A DNA stretch of 64,000 nt from Bradyrhizobium sp. Ghvi (GCF_900115265.1 NZ_FOVU01000001.1:903001-967000); one strand, 5' to 3'; counted from the stretch's first letter, positions 45,204-55,676 are shown. The notes: generated by a model not told the origin, from the letters alone. Translations and numbers: made by a program.

Positions 45204-46118
45204 ATGACCACCATGCTCTCCAGCGACCTGCCCCTGACCAAGATCGGGCGCGGCAAGGTGCGCGACATCTACGCCGTCGACGACGACCGTCTGCTGCTCG
45301 TCACCACTGACCGCATCAGCGCCTTCGACGTCGTGATGGCCGAGACCATTCCAATGAAGGGCGCGGTCCTCACGCAAGTAAGCGCGTACTGGTTTGGCAA
45401 GCTCGAAGGCATCGTGCCGCATCACATGATCAGCGCCGATACCGACGAGATCGTCGCGGCGCTACCGGCCTTGAAGCCGCATCGCGCCGAGATCCTGGGC
45501 CGCGCCATGCTCTGCAAGCGCACCACGGTATTTCCGATCGAATGCGTGATCCGCGGCTATCTCTCGGGCTCGGCCTGGAAGGAATATGCGCAGAGCGGCA
45601 CGCTGGCGGGCGAGAAACTGAAGACCGGTCTCGTCGAAAGCGAGAAGCTCGATCCGGCGATCTTCAGCCCCGCGACCAAGGCCGAGAGCGGCCATGACGA
45701 GAACATCACCATCGCGAAAATGCGCGAGGTCGTCGGCGACGAGGTCGCCTATACGCTCGAGAGCATGACGCGCGCGATCTACACGCTCGGCGAAGAGCTC
45801 GCGCGCGAGCAGGGCATCATCATCGCCGACACCAAGTTCGAGTTCGGCCGCGACAAGAACGACCGAATCATCCTGATCGACGAAGTCATGACGCCGGACT
45901 CGTCGCGCTTCTGGGCGGTCGACGCCTACAAGCCCGGCCAGTCGCAGGCCAGCTTCGACAAGCAGCCCCTACGCGATTATCTCGACGGCGAGCGCCGCGC
46001 CGGCCGCTGGAACGGCGACGCCCCGCCACCGCCGCTACCCGCGAGCGTGGTCGATGCGACCAGCAAGCGGTACCTCGAAGCGTATCGGCGCGTCACCGGA
46101 ACGGAGCTGAAGATTTAG
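45204..46118 (+). CDS. purC: Phosphoribosylaminoimidazole-succinocarboxamide synthase
   Basis: Encodes 304 residues. PurC joins aspartate to CAIR in de novo purine synthesis. The ATP-binding start is [34 protein letters not shown]. The family signature [14 protein letters not shown] and the late [32 protein letters not shown] are intact. The length of about 300 matches the longer, yeast-like PurC form; a shorter (about 250 residues) paralogue is often encoded elsewhere in rhizobia. Start chosen at 45204; a second ATG lies at 45213. Confidence 0.95.
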   Translation: MTTMLSSDLPLTKIGRGKVRDIYAVDDDRLLLVTTDRISAFDVVMAETIPMKGAVLTQVSAYWFGKLEGIVPHHMISADTDEIVAALPALKPHRAEILGRAMLCKRTTVFPIECVIRGYLSGSAWKEYAQSGTLAGEKLKTGLVESEKLDPAIFSPATKAESGHDENITIAKMREVVGDEVAYTLESMTRAIYTLGEELAREQGIIIADTKFEFGRDKNDRIILIDEVMTPDSSRFWAVDAYKPGQSQASFDKQPLRDYLDGERRAGRWNGDAPPPPLPASVVDATSKRYLEAYRRVTGTELKI

Positions 46119-46139
46119 CCCGTCCGCTGCCGCAAGCTC

Positions 46140-46219
46140 CGTCATTGCGAGCGCGGCGAAGCAATCGAGAATCCCTCCGCGGAAACAGTCTGGATTGCTT
46201 CCCTGCGCTCATAATGACG
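46140..46219. repeat. Palindromic repeat (CGTCATTGCGAGCG type)
   Basis: 80 bases with ends CGTCATTGCGAGCGCGGCG and CTGCGCTCATAATGACG and inner arms GAAGCAATC/GGATTGCTTC. It is a widespread short repeat type, here following purC. The next 140 bases (46220-46360) show no gene. Confidence 0.75.
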
Positions 46220-46360
46220 TGGAGAGGCTGGTGCACTCCTCGAAGCTCTCCGTCACCGCCTTTCCTTCATCAATGGCCGTTGAGGGACCGGAGCACTCGG
46301 TTGCGCTAGGCTCGCCCGTCCTCATCACGCGACCATCGAGCACGGGGCGGGCGTCCGGGA

Positions 46361-47307
46361 GTGGCAGATTCAACGATCCAATCCAATCCGTTGCTCCGGT
46401 TGAATCCGGCGATCACGCGGGCGCTGAATGATGTGCTGGGCGGTGCTGCCGCCAGCATCCTGACCGTTACTCTCGGCCTGTCCTATGCAGTCCTGATTTT
46501 CGCCGGTCCGCTCGCGCCCTATCTCAGCACCGGCGTCGGAGTCACCTTCATGGCGTCGGCCATTTTGGCCCTCGTCTTAGGGCTTGGAAGCTCGCTGCGC
46601 TTTGCGATCGCCGCGCCCGAGGCCTCGACGGCCGCCATGACCGGGATCGTCGCCTCGTCGCTGGTCGAGCGGATTACGGAAGCGGATCCCACCGCACCGC
46701 TTCTGGCGCCCGTGATCATCACCTTTGGCCTCGTCAGCATCGCCACCGGCCTTATGCTTTGCACGTTCGGCGTGACGCGAATTGGCCGCACGTACCCTAT
46801 CCAGTGGTCGGCGGCTTCCTGGGCGCGACCGGCTGCCTGATCCTGCTGGGCGCCATCAGGGTCATCACCGGCCAGCCACTTCAGCTGGCAACACTGGGAC
46901 GCTTTGCCGACACGACGACGGTCTTCGAGCTCAGTGCCGCCTGCGCGATGGCCGCCGTGCTCTATCTCACCTGGCACCGCTCGCGCACGCCGATCGGACT
47001 GCCGCTGATCCTGATCGCGGGGACGATCGCCGCGCATGTCGCGTTCTGGCTTGCCGGCATTTCCCCCGCGGACGCACAGGCACTGGGATGGACCTTTCAC
47101 CCGCCGCAGCAGATCGGGCTGGAATGGCCATGGTCGGTGCAGGCGCTCGCCCATTACCCCTGGTCCACGCTGCCTGAATTGTCCGGCAATCTCGTTGCGG
47201 TGATCTTCGTCACGGCCTCGAGCACAAGCTGCTGACCTATTTTCGTGTCGGTCATGGCCGAGCGGCTGACATTTGCGAACCGAACGATCGCGGTGCTCAG
47301 GCGCTAG
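46361..47307 (+). pseudogene. SulP-family anion transporter, frameshifted and internally deleted
   Basis: The frame from GTG 46361 reads as a SulP transporter N-terminal half (VLGGAAASILTVTLGLSYAV, then AAPEASTAAMTGIVASSLVE). It reaches LMLCTFGVTRIGR at about 46790. The continuing similarity VPYPVVGGFLGATGCLILLG is in another frame, so a frameshift lies near 46780-46800. The second frame runs to VAVIFVTASSTSC and stops at 47235. A short tail, VMAERLTFANRTIAVLRR then stop at 47305-47307, looks like the far C-terminus of a SulP-cNMP protein, so most of the C-terminal STAS and nucleotide-binding part is missing. Non-functional. Confidence 0.8.
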
Positions 47308-47325
47308 CGAAACAGATCGGACAGG

Positions 47326-47513
47326 CTAGGACCGGATCGCCTGATCCCCATCCAGGGCGAGCAGGAGTTCGGCAACCCGGTTGGCGGAGGCCGTCCATTC
47401 TGCTTGGCGTAGTTGTCCGTGAACCAGTTGAACGCGGTCTGGACGACGACAAAGGCCCCCGATGCCTGCACCAGCTCGCGGTGTCTTGCCCGAGTCCTTT
47501 TGACCTGCCTCAA
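47326..47513 (-). pseudogene. ABC transporter (SbmA/BacA/YddA-like) remnant
   Basis: On the minus strand, ELVQASGAFVVVQTAFNWFT followed by DNYAK fits the last membrane helices of an SbmA/BacA-type ABC membrane domain. The continuation AEWTASANRVAELLLALDGD appears after a one-base frame change, then a stop (47326-47328). Upstream similarity is cut off by the gabD end, and the ATP-binding domain is absent. It is therefore a short relic. It converges on the SulP relic tail to tail. Confidence 0.6.
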
Positions 47514-47526
47514 GCGACGCCGGCGG

Positions 47527-49017
47527 CTAAACCCCCGCCATCATCACGTATTTGATCTCGACATATTCTTCCATGCCATGACGCGAGCCTTCGCGCCCCA
47601 AGCCGCTTTCCTTGACGCCGCCGAAGGGCGCGACTTCCGTGGTGATCAGGCCGGTGTTGACGCCGACCATGCCTGATTCCAGCGCTTCGGCGACGCGCCA
47701 GACGCGGCCGATGTCGCGGGAATAGAAGTAGGACGCGAGGCCGAAAGGCGAGGCGTTGCACATGGCGATGACGTCGGCCTCGTCCTTGAAGCGGATCACC
47801 GGGGCGAGCGGGCCGAAGGTTTCCTCCTGCGAGACCAGCGAATCCGGCTTGACGTCGGCGAGCACGGTCGGCTCGAAGAACGAACGTCCGAGCTCGCTGC
47901 GCTTGCCGCCGGTCACGACCTTGGCGCCCCGCTTGACGGCATCGGCGATGTGACGCTCGACCTTGTCGATCGCCTTCATGTTGATCAGCGGCCCTTGCGT
48001 GACGCCGCTCTCGGTGCCGTCGCCGATCTTCATCGCTGCGACCTTCGCCGACAGCTTCTTGACGAACTCGTCGTAGATCTTGTCTTGGGCGTAGAGGCGG
48101 TTGGCGCAGACGCAGGTCTGGCCCATGTTGCGATATTTCGAGACGATTGCACCTTCGACCGCGGCATCGATATCGGCGTCGTCGAACACCACGAACGGCG
48201 CGTTGCCGCCGAGCTCGAGGCCGAGGCGCTTCACGCCGACGGAGGCCTGCTGATAGAGGATCTTGCCGACCGCGGTCGAGCCGGTGAAGCCGACGAAGCG
48301 CACGGCCGGATGCTCGCACAGCACCTTGCCGATCGGTGGCGCATCACCGGTGATGATGTTGAGCACCCCCTTGGGGATGCCGGCCTTCTCGGCGAGCACG
48401 GCCAGCGCCAGCGCCGAGAGCGGCGTCTCGTTGGCGGGCTTCAGCACCACGGTGCAGCCTGCGGCGAGCGCCGGCGACACTTTTCGTGTGATCATGGAGT
48501 TGGGAAAGTTCCACGGCGTGATTGCGCCGCAGACACCGATCGGCTGCTTGATCGCGAGCAGCCGCGCATCGGGCCGCTGCGTCGGGATGGTCTCGCCATA
48601 GACGCGGCGGGCTTCCTCGGCGAAGAACTCGATATAGGCGGCGCCGATGTCGACCTCCCCAAGCGCTTCCGACAACGGCTTGCCCTGCTCGGAGGTGAGG
48701 ATCAGGGCAAGGTCCTCGCGGTTTGCGATGATCAGCTCGAACCATTTGCGCAGGATGTTGGAGCGCTGCTTGGCGGTGTGCTTGGCCCAGACCGGGAACG
48801 CGCGCTGGGCGGCTTCGACCGCCTTGGTGGTGTCGTCCGCCCCCAACTGCGGCACCTTTGCGAGCTCGACACCGGTCGCGGGATTGTTCACGGCGAAAAC
48901 AGGTGTGCCGACCCAGGCGCCATCGATGTAGCAGGCCTCCTTCAGCAGCGACGTGTCCTTCAACCGGTCACGCAGGGTGGTGGCATGTTGGGCGCGTGCG
49001 GCGGCGGTTGGCGTCAT
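47527..49017 (-). CDS. gabD: NAD(P)-dependent succinate-semialdehyde dehydrogenase
   Basis: Encodes 496 residues of the aldehyde dehydrogenase superfamily, in the SSADH group. Motifs are ITPWNFPNSMITRKVSPALA, FTGSTAVGKILYQQA, catalytic Glu in GLELGGNAPFVVFDDADID, and catalytic Cys in GQTCVCANRLYAQ. It oxidises succinic semialdehyde to succinate, the last step of 4-aminobutyrate use. No gabT transaminase is adjacent. The start at 49017 gives the usual length; a further ATG at 49092 is upstream of the similarity. Confidence 0.92.
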   Translation of the reverse strand: MTPTAAARAQHATTLRDRLKDTSLLKEACYIDGAWVGTPVFAVNNPATGVELAKVPQLGADDTTKAVEAAQRAFPVWAKHTAKQRSNILRKWFELIIANREDLALILTSEQGKPLSEALGEVDIGAAYIEFFAEEARRVYGETIPTQRPDARLLAIKQPIGVCGAITPWNFPNSMITRKVSPALAAGCTVVLKPANETPLSALALAVLAEKAGIPKGVLNIITGDAPPIGKVLCEHPAVRFVGFTGSTAVGKILYQQASVGVKRLGLELGGNAPFVVFDDADIDAAVEGAIVSKYRNMGQTCVCANRLYAQDKIYDEFVKKLSAKVAAMKIGDGTESGVTQGPLINMKAIDKVERHIADAVKRGAKVVTGGKRSELGRSFFEPTVLADVKPDSLVSQEETFGPLAPVIRFKDEADVIAMCNASPFGLASYFYSRDIGRVWRVAEALESGMVGVNTGLITTEVAPFGGVKESGLGREGSRHGMEEYVEIKYVMMAGV

Positions 49018-49128
49018 GGCGTTACTCCCTCGGAGGCGATCAAGATCGGCCGGAATATAGGGACGGACGGGGCGCAATGCACCGCCCGACAACGCACAGC
49101 TGATGGGAGATACGCTGGCAGCGGCGAC

Positions 49129-49449
49129 TTAAGCCGCGCCGCTCATGTAAGTCTCGCGCCGGCCGATCATGCGTTCGGCGGCCGCCTTGGCGTCGGCCTT
49201 CGAGGAGGTTGCGCAGGTGCGGTATTCGAGATCGGGCACGTCCGACGGGTTGCGGCGGCCGAACCAGCTCTTCGAGCCAACCGGCAGCAGCGCCAGCGAC
49301 TGCGCGAGATTATCGACTGCGCCGAACGAATAGAGCGCGCCTGATCCGGCGATCCGGACTTCGTAAATGCCGGGCGAGATCGGCGCTTCCAGATTGTCGC
49401 CCCGTCCGGGACGGGGATAGCGCTTCCATTCGCTCCAGGTCGAAATCAT
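49129..49449 (-). CDS. Hypothetical protein with GIY-like start motif
   Basis: Encodes 106 residues. ISPGIYEVRIAGSGALYSFG resembles the two halves of a GIY-YIG motif (GIY ... YSFG), and a long helix, SSKADAKAAAERMIGRRETY, ends the protein. The active-site arginine region is not obvious, so nuclease activity is doubtful. The preceding EWKRYPRPGRGDNLEAP is conserved-looking and charged. Function unknown. It lies upstream of gabD, 111 bases away, on the same strand. Confidence 0.6.
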   Translation of the reverse strand: MISTWSEWKRYPRPGRGDNLEAPISPGIYEVRIAGSGALYSFGAVDNLAQSLALLPVGSKSWFGRRNPSDVPDLEYRTCATSSKADAKAAAERMIGRRETYMSGAA

Positions 49450-49785
49450 CTCAGGCCCCCCGCGGCCGCTGGGGCCGCCAAATTTGCATCAAATCCTAAC
49501 GTCAGCCCTCAAGTCCGGCCGCAAGCTGAACGGCGCAACGCAGAAAATGTTTCAAGTGCTTCAAACGCCCCGAAACATATCGCCGCGGCCATCCCAGGTT
49601 ACGGTCAGTTGCGGCCATCCACCGCAGATTGTGAAGGTGTGTTGCAGATCAGTCGTCCCGCGCGGGGCCGGAACCGTCAAGTCACGACATCGCGACCGGC
49701 GCTGAGGTTGAGATGCTTGCCGCACGCGACCTCCGGGAGGACAATCCGATCACTTCCAACAATAATCAAACCGGAGGAAACGTAG
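49450..49785. other. Intergenic region without recognised features
   Basis: About 336 bases between divergent genes. The end carries the GGAGG ribosome site of the next gene (49774-49778). No coding sequence, repeat or clear promoter was recognised. Confidence 0.5.
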
Positions 49786-50979
49786 ATGCAAAGCAAAGCC
49801 GAGATCGACGAGATTCTGCGCAAGGCAAGCGATGCCAAGGACATCCCCGGCGTGGTGGCGATCGCCGCCAGCGGTAACGATGTGCTGTATCAGGGCGCGT
49901 TCGGCAAGCGCGATCTGTCCAAGCCCGATGCGATGACGCTGGACAGCGTATTCTGGATCGCCTCGATGACGAAGGCAGTGACAGCAGCCGGCGCGATGCA
50001 GCTGGTCGAGCAGGGCAAGCTCTCGCTCGACGCGCCGATCGGTTCGGTGCTGCCCGATCTCGCCAATCCGCAAGTGCTCGAAGGCTTCGATGCCAAGGGC
50101 GAGCCAAAGCTGCGGCCGGCGAAGGGCACGATCACACTGCGCCACCTCATGACCCACACTGCCGGTTTTGCCTACAACGTGTGGAACGGCGATTGCGCGC
50201 AATATCTGGAGAAGACCGGAACCCCGAACATCTTCTCCTGCCAGAACGTCGCGCTGAAGACGCCGATCATGTCCGACCCCGGCACGCGCTGGGAATATGG
50301 CATCAACATCGACTTCGTCGGCAAGGCGGTGGAAGCAGTAAGCGGCAAGCGTCTCGATGCCTATCTGCGCGACAATCTGTTCACGCCGCTCGGCATGAGC
50401 GACACCGCCTTCAAGATCACCGACGACATGCGCAAGCGGCTGGTCGCCACGCATGCGCGCGGCGAGGACGGATCGCTGGCGCCGATCCCGTTCGAGATCG
50501 AACAGAACCCGGAATTCCACATGGGCGGCGGCGGCCTTTACAGCACGGCCGGCGACTACATCAAGTTCACCCAGATGATCCTCAACAAGGGCCGTGGCAA
50601 CGGCAACCAGGTCCTGAAACCGGAGACGGTCGCGCTGATGGGCCAGAACCACATCGGCGATCTTACGATCGGCAAGATGACGACAGTTGCGCCCATGTAC
50701 ACCAACGACGTCGATCTCTTCCCCGACATCGTGAAGAAGTGGGGACTGTCCTTCCTGATCAATACGGCCAAGACGCCGGAGGGCCGCAGTGCCGGCAGCC
50801 TCGCCTGGGCGGGCCTTGCCAACACCTATTTCTGGATCGACCCGGCGCGCGATGTTTCCGGCGTCATCCTGATGCAGGTGTTGCCGTTCGTCGACGCCAA
50901 GTGTCTCCAGGCCTTCGCGGGCTTCGAGCGTGGCGTCTATGCCGGTCTTGATGCGGGCAGCGGCAAGAAGGCGGCCTAA
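49786..50979 (+). CDS. Serine hydrolase (class C beta-lactamase-like esterase)
   Basis: Encodes 397 residues. The S-x-x-K motif is in WIASMTKAVTAAGA, the Y-x-N motif in WEYGINIDFVG, and LRHLMTHTAGFAYNVW follows the first motif as usual. There is no signal peptide, so it is probably cytoplasmic. EstB-like members hydrolyse short esters. A very good AGGAGG-type site precedes the ATG. The acyl-CoA synthetase gene follows after 110 bases. Confidence 0.9.
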   Translation: MQSKAEIDEILRKASDAKDIPGVVAIAASGNDVLYQGAFGKRDLSKPDAMTLDSVFWIASMTKAVTAAGAMQLVEQGKLSLDAPIGSVLPDLANPQVLEGFDAKGEPKLRPAKGTITLRHLMTHTAGFAYNVWNGDCAQYLEKTGTPNIFSCQNVALKTPIMSDPGTRWEYGINIDFVGKAVEAVSGKRLDAYLRDNLFTPLGMSDTAFKITDDMRKRLVATHARGEDGSLAPIPFEIEQNPEFHMGGGGLYSTAGDYIKFTQMILNKGRGNGNQVLKPETVALMGQNHIGDLTIGKMTTVAPMYTNDVDLFPDIVKKWGLSFLINTAKTPEGRSAGSLAWAGLANTYFWIDPARDVSGVILMQVLPFVDAKCLQAFAGFERGVYAGLDAGSGKKAA

Positions 50980-51089
50980 CCCTTAGTATGAGGCGCGCGC
51001 CATCGCGCGCCTCCCCGGCAAGGGATAACCTCGTGCCCAAGAGCCATCGGCTCACGGGCACGAGGCAATAAAGGTTTGAGGAGACCAAC

Positions 51090-52796
51090 TTGGCGAACGA
51101 TCTTGCAGGCAAAGCCGACAGCTACGTTTGCGGCATCTCGGACACTCCGCTGCTCGGCGACACCATCGGCCGCAGTCTCGACCACGCGGTGCGGCGTTGG
51201 GGTGATCGCGAGGCGCTGGTTTCGCCCAGCCACGGCGTGCGATGGACCTGGACGGAATTCGCCGAGCGCGTTGATGCGCTGGCGGCAGGCTTTCTCGCGC
51301 TGGGACTGCAGCGTGGCGAGCGGATCGGCATCTGGTCGCTGAACCGGCCGGAATGGACCCTGACCCAGTTCGCCGCTGCCAAGGCCGGCCTGATCCTGGT
51401 GACGATCAACCCCGCCTATCGGCTCAGCGAGCTGGAGTTCGCGCTGAAGAAGGTCGGCTGCGCAGCGATCGTCACCGCGACGGCGTTCAAGACCAGCCAA
51501 TACATGGAAATGCTCAACACGCTGCTGCCGGAGCTGGCGAGCGCCACGCCCGGACAGTTGCGGGCCGCGCGGCTACCGGCCCTGCGGACGGTGATCCAGA
51601 TTGGCGGTCCGGCCGCATCAGGCACGATTCCGTTCGAGAAGGTCGCGCACATGGGCAAAGCCGAACATCGCGAGCAGCTTGCCGCGCTTGGCGCTGCGCT
51701 CCAATTCGACGACGCCGTCAACATCCAGTTCACCAGCGGCACCACGGGATCACCAAAAGGCGTGACGCTGACGCACCACAATATCCTCAACAACGGCTAT
51801 TTCACCGGACGCGCCATGCGCCTGACGGAAGCGGATCGCATCTGCATTCCGGTGCCGCTCTACCATTGCTTCGGCATGGTGATGGGCAATCTCGCCTCCG
51901 TCACGCTCGGCGCAACCATGGTCTATCCCGGCGAGGGCTTCGATCCGCTCGCGACGCTGCGCGCGATCGAGCAGGAAAAATGCACGACGCTTTACGGCGT
52001 GCCGACCATGTTCATCGCCGAGCTCGATCACCCCGAGTTCAAGACGTTCAACCTGACATCACTGCGCACAGGCATCATGGCCGGCGCGCCCTGCCCGATC
52101 GAGGTGATGAGGCGCGTCGTCTCCGAGATGAACATGCGCGAGGTCACCATCGCCTATGGCATGACCGAGACCAGCCCGGTCAGCTTCCAGAGCGCGACCG
52201 ACGATCCGCTGGAGCGGCGCGTCTCCACCGTCGGGCGAATCCATCCGCATGTCGAGGTGAAGGTCGTCGATCTCGAGGGGCGGATCGTCAAGCGCGGCGA
52301 ACGCGGCGAGCTCTGCACCCGCGGCTACAGCGTGATGCTCGGCTATTGGGAAGAGAAGGAGAAGACCGCCGACGTGCTCGACTCCAATGGTTGGATGCAT
52401 ACCGGCGACCTCGCCACCATCGACGACGAGGGCTATTGCAACATCGTCGGCCGCATCAAGGACATGGTGATCCGCGGCGGCGAGAATCTCTATCCGCGCG
52501 AGATCGAGGAGTTTCTGTACCGGCACCCCAAGGTCCAGGACGTGCAGATCTTTGGCGTGGCCGACACCCGCTATGGCGAGGAGCTCTGCGCCTGGATCCG
52601 CGTCAGACCGGGCGAGACGCTGACCGCCGAGGAGATTCGCGCCTTCTGCGACGGCCAGATCGCCCACAACAAGATCCCGCGCTATGTGGAATTCGTCGAT
52701 GAATTCCCGATGACCGTGACCGGAAAGATCCAGAAATTCGTGATGCGGGACGCGGTCGAACAGCGGCTTGGGTTGAAGGCGGCGAAGACGGCGTGA
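51090..52796 (+). CDS. AMP-dependent acyl-CoA synthetase
   Basis: Encodes 568 residues from a TTG with a GAGGAG site eight bases before. This adenylate-forming enzyme activates a fatty or other carboxylic acid as acyl-AMP and then acyl-CoA. The P-loop-like motif is [16 protein letters not shown]. Other core motifs are [62 protein letters not shown] and the C-terminal Lys in TVTGKIQKF. Substrate specificity is not evident; the sequence resembles FadD3/long-to-medium-chain types. Confidence 0.92.
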   Translation: MANDLAGKADSYVCGISDTPLLGDTIGRSLDHAVRRWGDREALVSPSHGVRWTWTEFAERVDALAAGFLALGLQRGERIGIWSLNRPEWTLTQFAAAKAGLILVTINPAYRLSELEFALKKVGCAAIVTATAFKTSQYMEMLNTLLPELASATPGQLRAARLPALRTVIQIGGPAASGTIPFEKVAHMGKAEHREQLAALGAALQFDDAVNIQFTSGTTGSPKGVTLTHHNILNNGYFTGRAMRLTEADRICIPVPLYHCFGMVMGNLASVTLGATMVYPGEGFDPLATLRAIEQEKCTTLYGVPTMFIAELDHPEFKTFNLTSLRTGIMAGAPCPIEVMRRVVSEMNMREVTIAYGMTETSPVSFQSATDDPLERRVSTVGRIHPHVEVKVVDLEGRIVKRGERGELCTRGYSVMLGYWEEKEKTADVLDSNGWMHTGDLATIDDEGYCNIVGRIKDMVIRGGENLYPREIEEFLYRHPKVQDVQIFGVADTRYGEELCAWIRVRPGETLTAEEIRAFCDGQIAHNKIPRYVEFVDEFPMTVTGKIQKFVMRDAVEQRLGLKAAKTA

Positions 52797-52820
52797 GGCC
52801 GACTACTCCCGACACGACGA

Positions 52821-52924
52821 CTGTCATTCCCCGCGAAAGCGGGGAATCCGGTACGCCGCAGCTTCTCCGTTTCCCACTAACGTCTCTGGAATACCGGATC
52901 GCCCGCCTGCGCGGGCGATGACAG
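52821..52924. repeat. REP-like composite palindromic repeat
   Basis: The left unit is CTGTCATTCCCCGCGAAAGC and following bases (stem CCCCGCGAAAGCGGGG). The right unit is GCCCGCCTGCGCGGGCGATG and ACAG. Inner arms ATCCGGTA and ATACCGGAT pair. The right unit resembles the small palindrome at the GIY-YIG gene's stop codon. Confidence 0.75.
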
Positions 52925-52948
52925 CGGAGTATGAGGCGCGACTTCGCC

Positions 52949-53950
52949 CTAAACCGTCAGCCCGCGCTGCTGGGCCAGCTCCTTCAACGACACAAGCGGA
53001 CGCGCGCCGATATGCTGGATGACTTCGGCGGCAGCAAGCGCACCGAGCTCGCCGCACTGCTTGTGCGAGAGGTCGCGCGAGAGACCGTACAGGAAGCCAG
53101 CGGCGAACAGATCGCCGGCACCGGTGGTGTCGACCAGCTGCGTGATCGGCGAAGCGGGAGCCGCGACGGCATCGGTCGGCGTCACCACCACGCAGCCCTT
53201 CTCGCTGCGGGTCACCACGCCGAGCTTGACGTCGCTCCGCAGCTGCTTGAGCGCGGTGTCGAAGTCGGAGGTCTCGTAGAGGGAGTGCAGCTCGGACTCG
53301 TTGGCGAAGACGATATCGGCGGTGCCGTTACGCATCAACCCCAAGAATTCGTCGCGGTAGCGACCGACGCAGAAGGAGTCCGACAGCGTCAGCGCCACCT
53401 TTCTGCCCGCCTCATGCGCGATCTTGGAAGCCTTGAGGAAGGCTTCCTTGGCACCCGGCGGATCCCAGAGATAGCCTTCGAGATAGACGATTTTTGCAGC
53501 CGCGACCTCGGCCGGATCGATATCGGCCGGCGACAGGTCCTGCGCCGCGCCGAGATAGGTGTTCATGGTGCGCTCGCCATCGCCCGTCACCAAAATGTAG
53601 GAGCATCCGGTGGCGGGGCCATCCTTTGCGGCCGGCGTGCTGAAGGCGACGCCAGCGGCGCGGATGTCGTGGACATACAGCTTGCCGATCTGGTCGTCCT
53701 TGACCTTGCCGACATAGGCCGCACGCGCGCCGAAGCTGCCGATGCCGACGATGGTATTGGCGGCCGAGCCACCCGAGACTTCCGTCGCCGGGCCCATGTC
53801 GGCGTAGATGGCGGCGGCCCGCGCCTCATCGATCAGGGACATGCTGCCCTTGGCCATGCCATGCTTGACCAAAAAGGCTTCATCGGTCCGGACCAGCACG
53901 TCGAACAGCGCGTTGCCGATGCCGAGAACGTCATATTTCACGTCAGCCAT
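52949..53950 (-). CDS. Adenosine kinase (PfkB/ribokinase family)
   Basis: Encodes 333 residues of the PfkB sugar kinase family, closest to the rhizobial adenosine kinase type. N-terminal DVLGIGNALFDVLV with SGGSAANTIVGIGSFGARA is the first signature. The second signature with the catalytic Asp is VDTTGAGDLFAAGFLYGL. TRSEKGCVVV is the anion-hole region. It phosphorylates adenosine to AMP or a similar nucleoside. It is divergent from murJ, with 124 bases between them. Confidence 0.9.
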   Translation of the reverse strand: MADVKYDVLGIGNALFDVLVRTDEAFLVKHGMAKGSMSLIDEARAAAIYADMGPATEVSGGSAANTIVGIGSFGARAAYVGKVKDDQIGKLYVHDIRAAGVAFSTPAAKDGPATGCSYILVTGDGERTMNTYLGAAQDLSPADIDPAEVAAAKIVYLEGYLWDPPGAKEAFLKASKIAHEAGRKVALTLSDSFCVGRYRDEFLGLMRNGTADIVFANESELHSLYETSDFDTALKQLRSDVKLGVVTRSEKGCVVVTPTDAVAAPASPITQLVDTTGAGDLFAAGFLYGLSRDLSHKQCGELGALAAAEVIQHIGARPLVSLKELAQQRGLTV

Positions 53951-54074
53951 TCACCTTGATCCTGCTTGGCGGATTGCGGTCCCTGCGGAAATCCGCTTCC
54001 TGTCGGCTTGAAATCTGGCCCGCGGCCTATCACGACCGGCCCTACGCGGGCAAGCAACGGTATGATCAAAGGAC

Positions 54075-55607
54075 ATGATCCGCTCCTTCCTGACCGTCTC
54101 GACGGGAACACTGGCCTCGCGCCTCCTGGGCTTTGCCCGCGATTCCCTGATCGCCGCGCTGCTCGGCACCGGTGCCGTGGCGGATGCATTTCTGGCCGCG
54201 TTCCAGCTCGTCAACGTGGTGCGGCGGCTGCTCAGCGAAGGGGCGCTCAATGCGGCTCTGATTCCAGCCTGGCTGCGGGTTCGTGACCGTGATGGCGCGG
54301 AGGCCGCGTCTGCTTTTGCGGGGCGCGTGCTCGGCACGGTCAGCGCGACACTGATCGTGATCTCGATTGGCATCGCGGTCGCGATGCCGCTGATCATTGT
54401 GATCATCGCGCCGGGTTTCATCGGAAGTCGCACGCTCGATCTCGCGGTGCAGAACGCGCGGCTGATGCTGCCTTATCTCGCCTTTGCCGGTCCGGTCACG
54501 GTGCTGATGGGATTGCTGAACGCGCAAGGGAAATTTGCGCTCACCGCATTCTCGCCGCTGCTGTTCAATATCGCGCTGATTGCGGCCATCGCCGCGCTGC
54601 TGCTGTGGCACGCCGATGCGGCGCTCGCCGCATGGACACTCGCTGCGACCGTCGGCATCGCCGGCCTGCTGCAACTGGTGATGCTGTCCTCGCAGCGAAG
54701 TGCGCGCCTTGCGACACCACTGCGCGCGAGCTTCGACAAGGAGATGCGCGGCTTCTTCGCCAAGGCGATCCCCGGCATGATCGCAAGCTCTGGCCCCCAA
54801 TGGCTGATGGTCGCGGGCGCGATCATCGCCTCCGCAACGCCATCCGCCGTGTCCTGGCTCTATTTTGCCAACCGCCTGATCGAGCTGCCGCTCGGCATTG
54901 TCGGCGTCGCGATGGGCACGGTGCTGGTGCCGGAGCTGACGCGGGCAGTCGGGAGCGGCGATCGCGATGCTGTCGCACATGCGGAATCGCGTGCGCTGGA
55001 ACTCGCGACCGGGCTCGCCCTGCCCGCGACGCTCGGCCTCGCCGTGCTGGCCGAACCGATCGTGCGGCTGTTGTTCGAGCATGGCGCCTTCGGCGCTGAG
55101 GACAGCGCGGCGACCGCGTATGCGCTGATATGGCTGGCGCTGGGCCTGCCGGCCCATGTGCTGATCAAGGCGCTGTCGCCAGCCTTCTATGCCCGCAGCG
55201 ACACGATGACGCCGCTGCTCGCAATGGCCAAAGGATTTGTGGTCACAATCTTGCTCGCCGTGCTGCTCAATCGCGTCTTCGGCGCGAGCGGGATCGCTGC
55301 GAGCATCGCGGCCGGCGCCTGGAGCAGTGCCGTCTCGCTGCTTCGGAAAGGCACCAGCGAATTCGGCTTCTCGATCGATGCGGCGGCCCGCAATCGGCTG
55401 CCGCGGATCGTTCTCGCCGCAGCCGCCATGGGCGTCCTGCTCTGGCTTACGACGGGACTGGTGCCGGTAGAGGCCCATGGCCTGATCCGCTTCATTGCGC
55501 TGGGCCTGCAAATCGCCGCCGGGATCGCAACCTACGGCGTGCTCCTGCAAGTCCTCGGCGCGGCTTCCTGGCGCGATGCGGTTAGCGCCCTGAAGCGGTC
55601 CGCCTGA
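54075..55607 (+). CDS. murJ: Lipid II flippase MurJ
   Basis: Encodes 510 residues of the MviN/MurJ family, which moves the peptidoglycan precursor lipid II across the inner membrane. About 14 membrane helices are present. The start MIRSFLTVSTGTLASRLLGFARD with the conserved Ser/Arg region, NVVRRLLSEGALNAALIPAW and SGPQWLMVAGAIIASATPSAVSW with ANRLIELPLGIVGVAMGTVL are family marks. trpS follows after 69 bases and may be co-transcribed, as is common in Alphaproteobacteria. Confidence 0.95.
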   Translation: MIRSFLTVSTGTLASRLLGFARDSLIAALLGTGAVADAFLAAFQLVNVVRRLLSEGALNAALIPAWLRVRDRDGAEAASAFAGRVLGTVSATLIVISIGIAVAMPLIIVIIAPGFIGSRTLDLAVQNARLMLPYLAFAGPVTVLMGLLNAQGKFALTAFSPLLFNIALIAAIAALLLWHADAALAAWTLAATVGIAGLLQLVMLSSQRSARLATPLRASFDKEMRGFFAKAIPGMIASSGPQWLMVAGAIIASATPSAVSWLYFANRLIELPLGIVGVAMGTVLVPELTRAVGSGDRDAVAHAESRALELATGLALPATLGLAVLAEPIVRLLFEHGAFGAEDSAATAYALIWLALGLPAHVLIKALSPAFYARSDTMTPLLAMAKGFVVTILLAVLLNRVFGASGIAASIAAGAWSSAVSLLRKGTSEFGFSIDAAARNRLPRIVLAAAAMGVLLWLTTGLVPVEAHGLIRFIALGLQIAAGIATYGVLLQVLGAASWRDAVSALKRSA

Positions 55608-55676
55608 CGAATTGCCCTTGACGGGGCAGCGCCGCTGTTGGAAACGACGGCCGGCGACATCTCAGGAAAACTGGCC

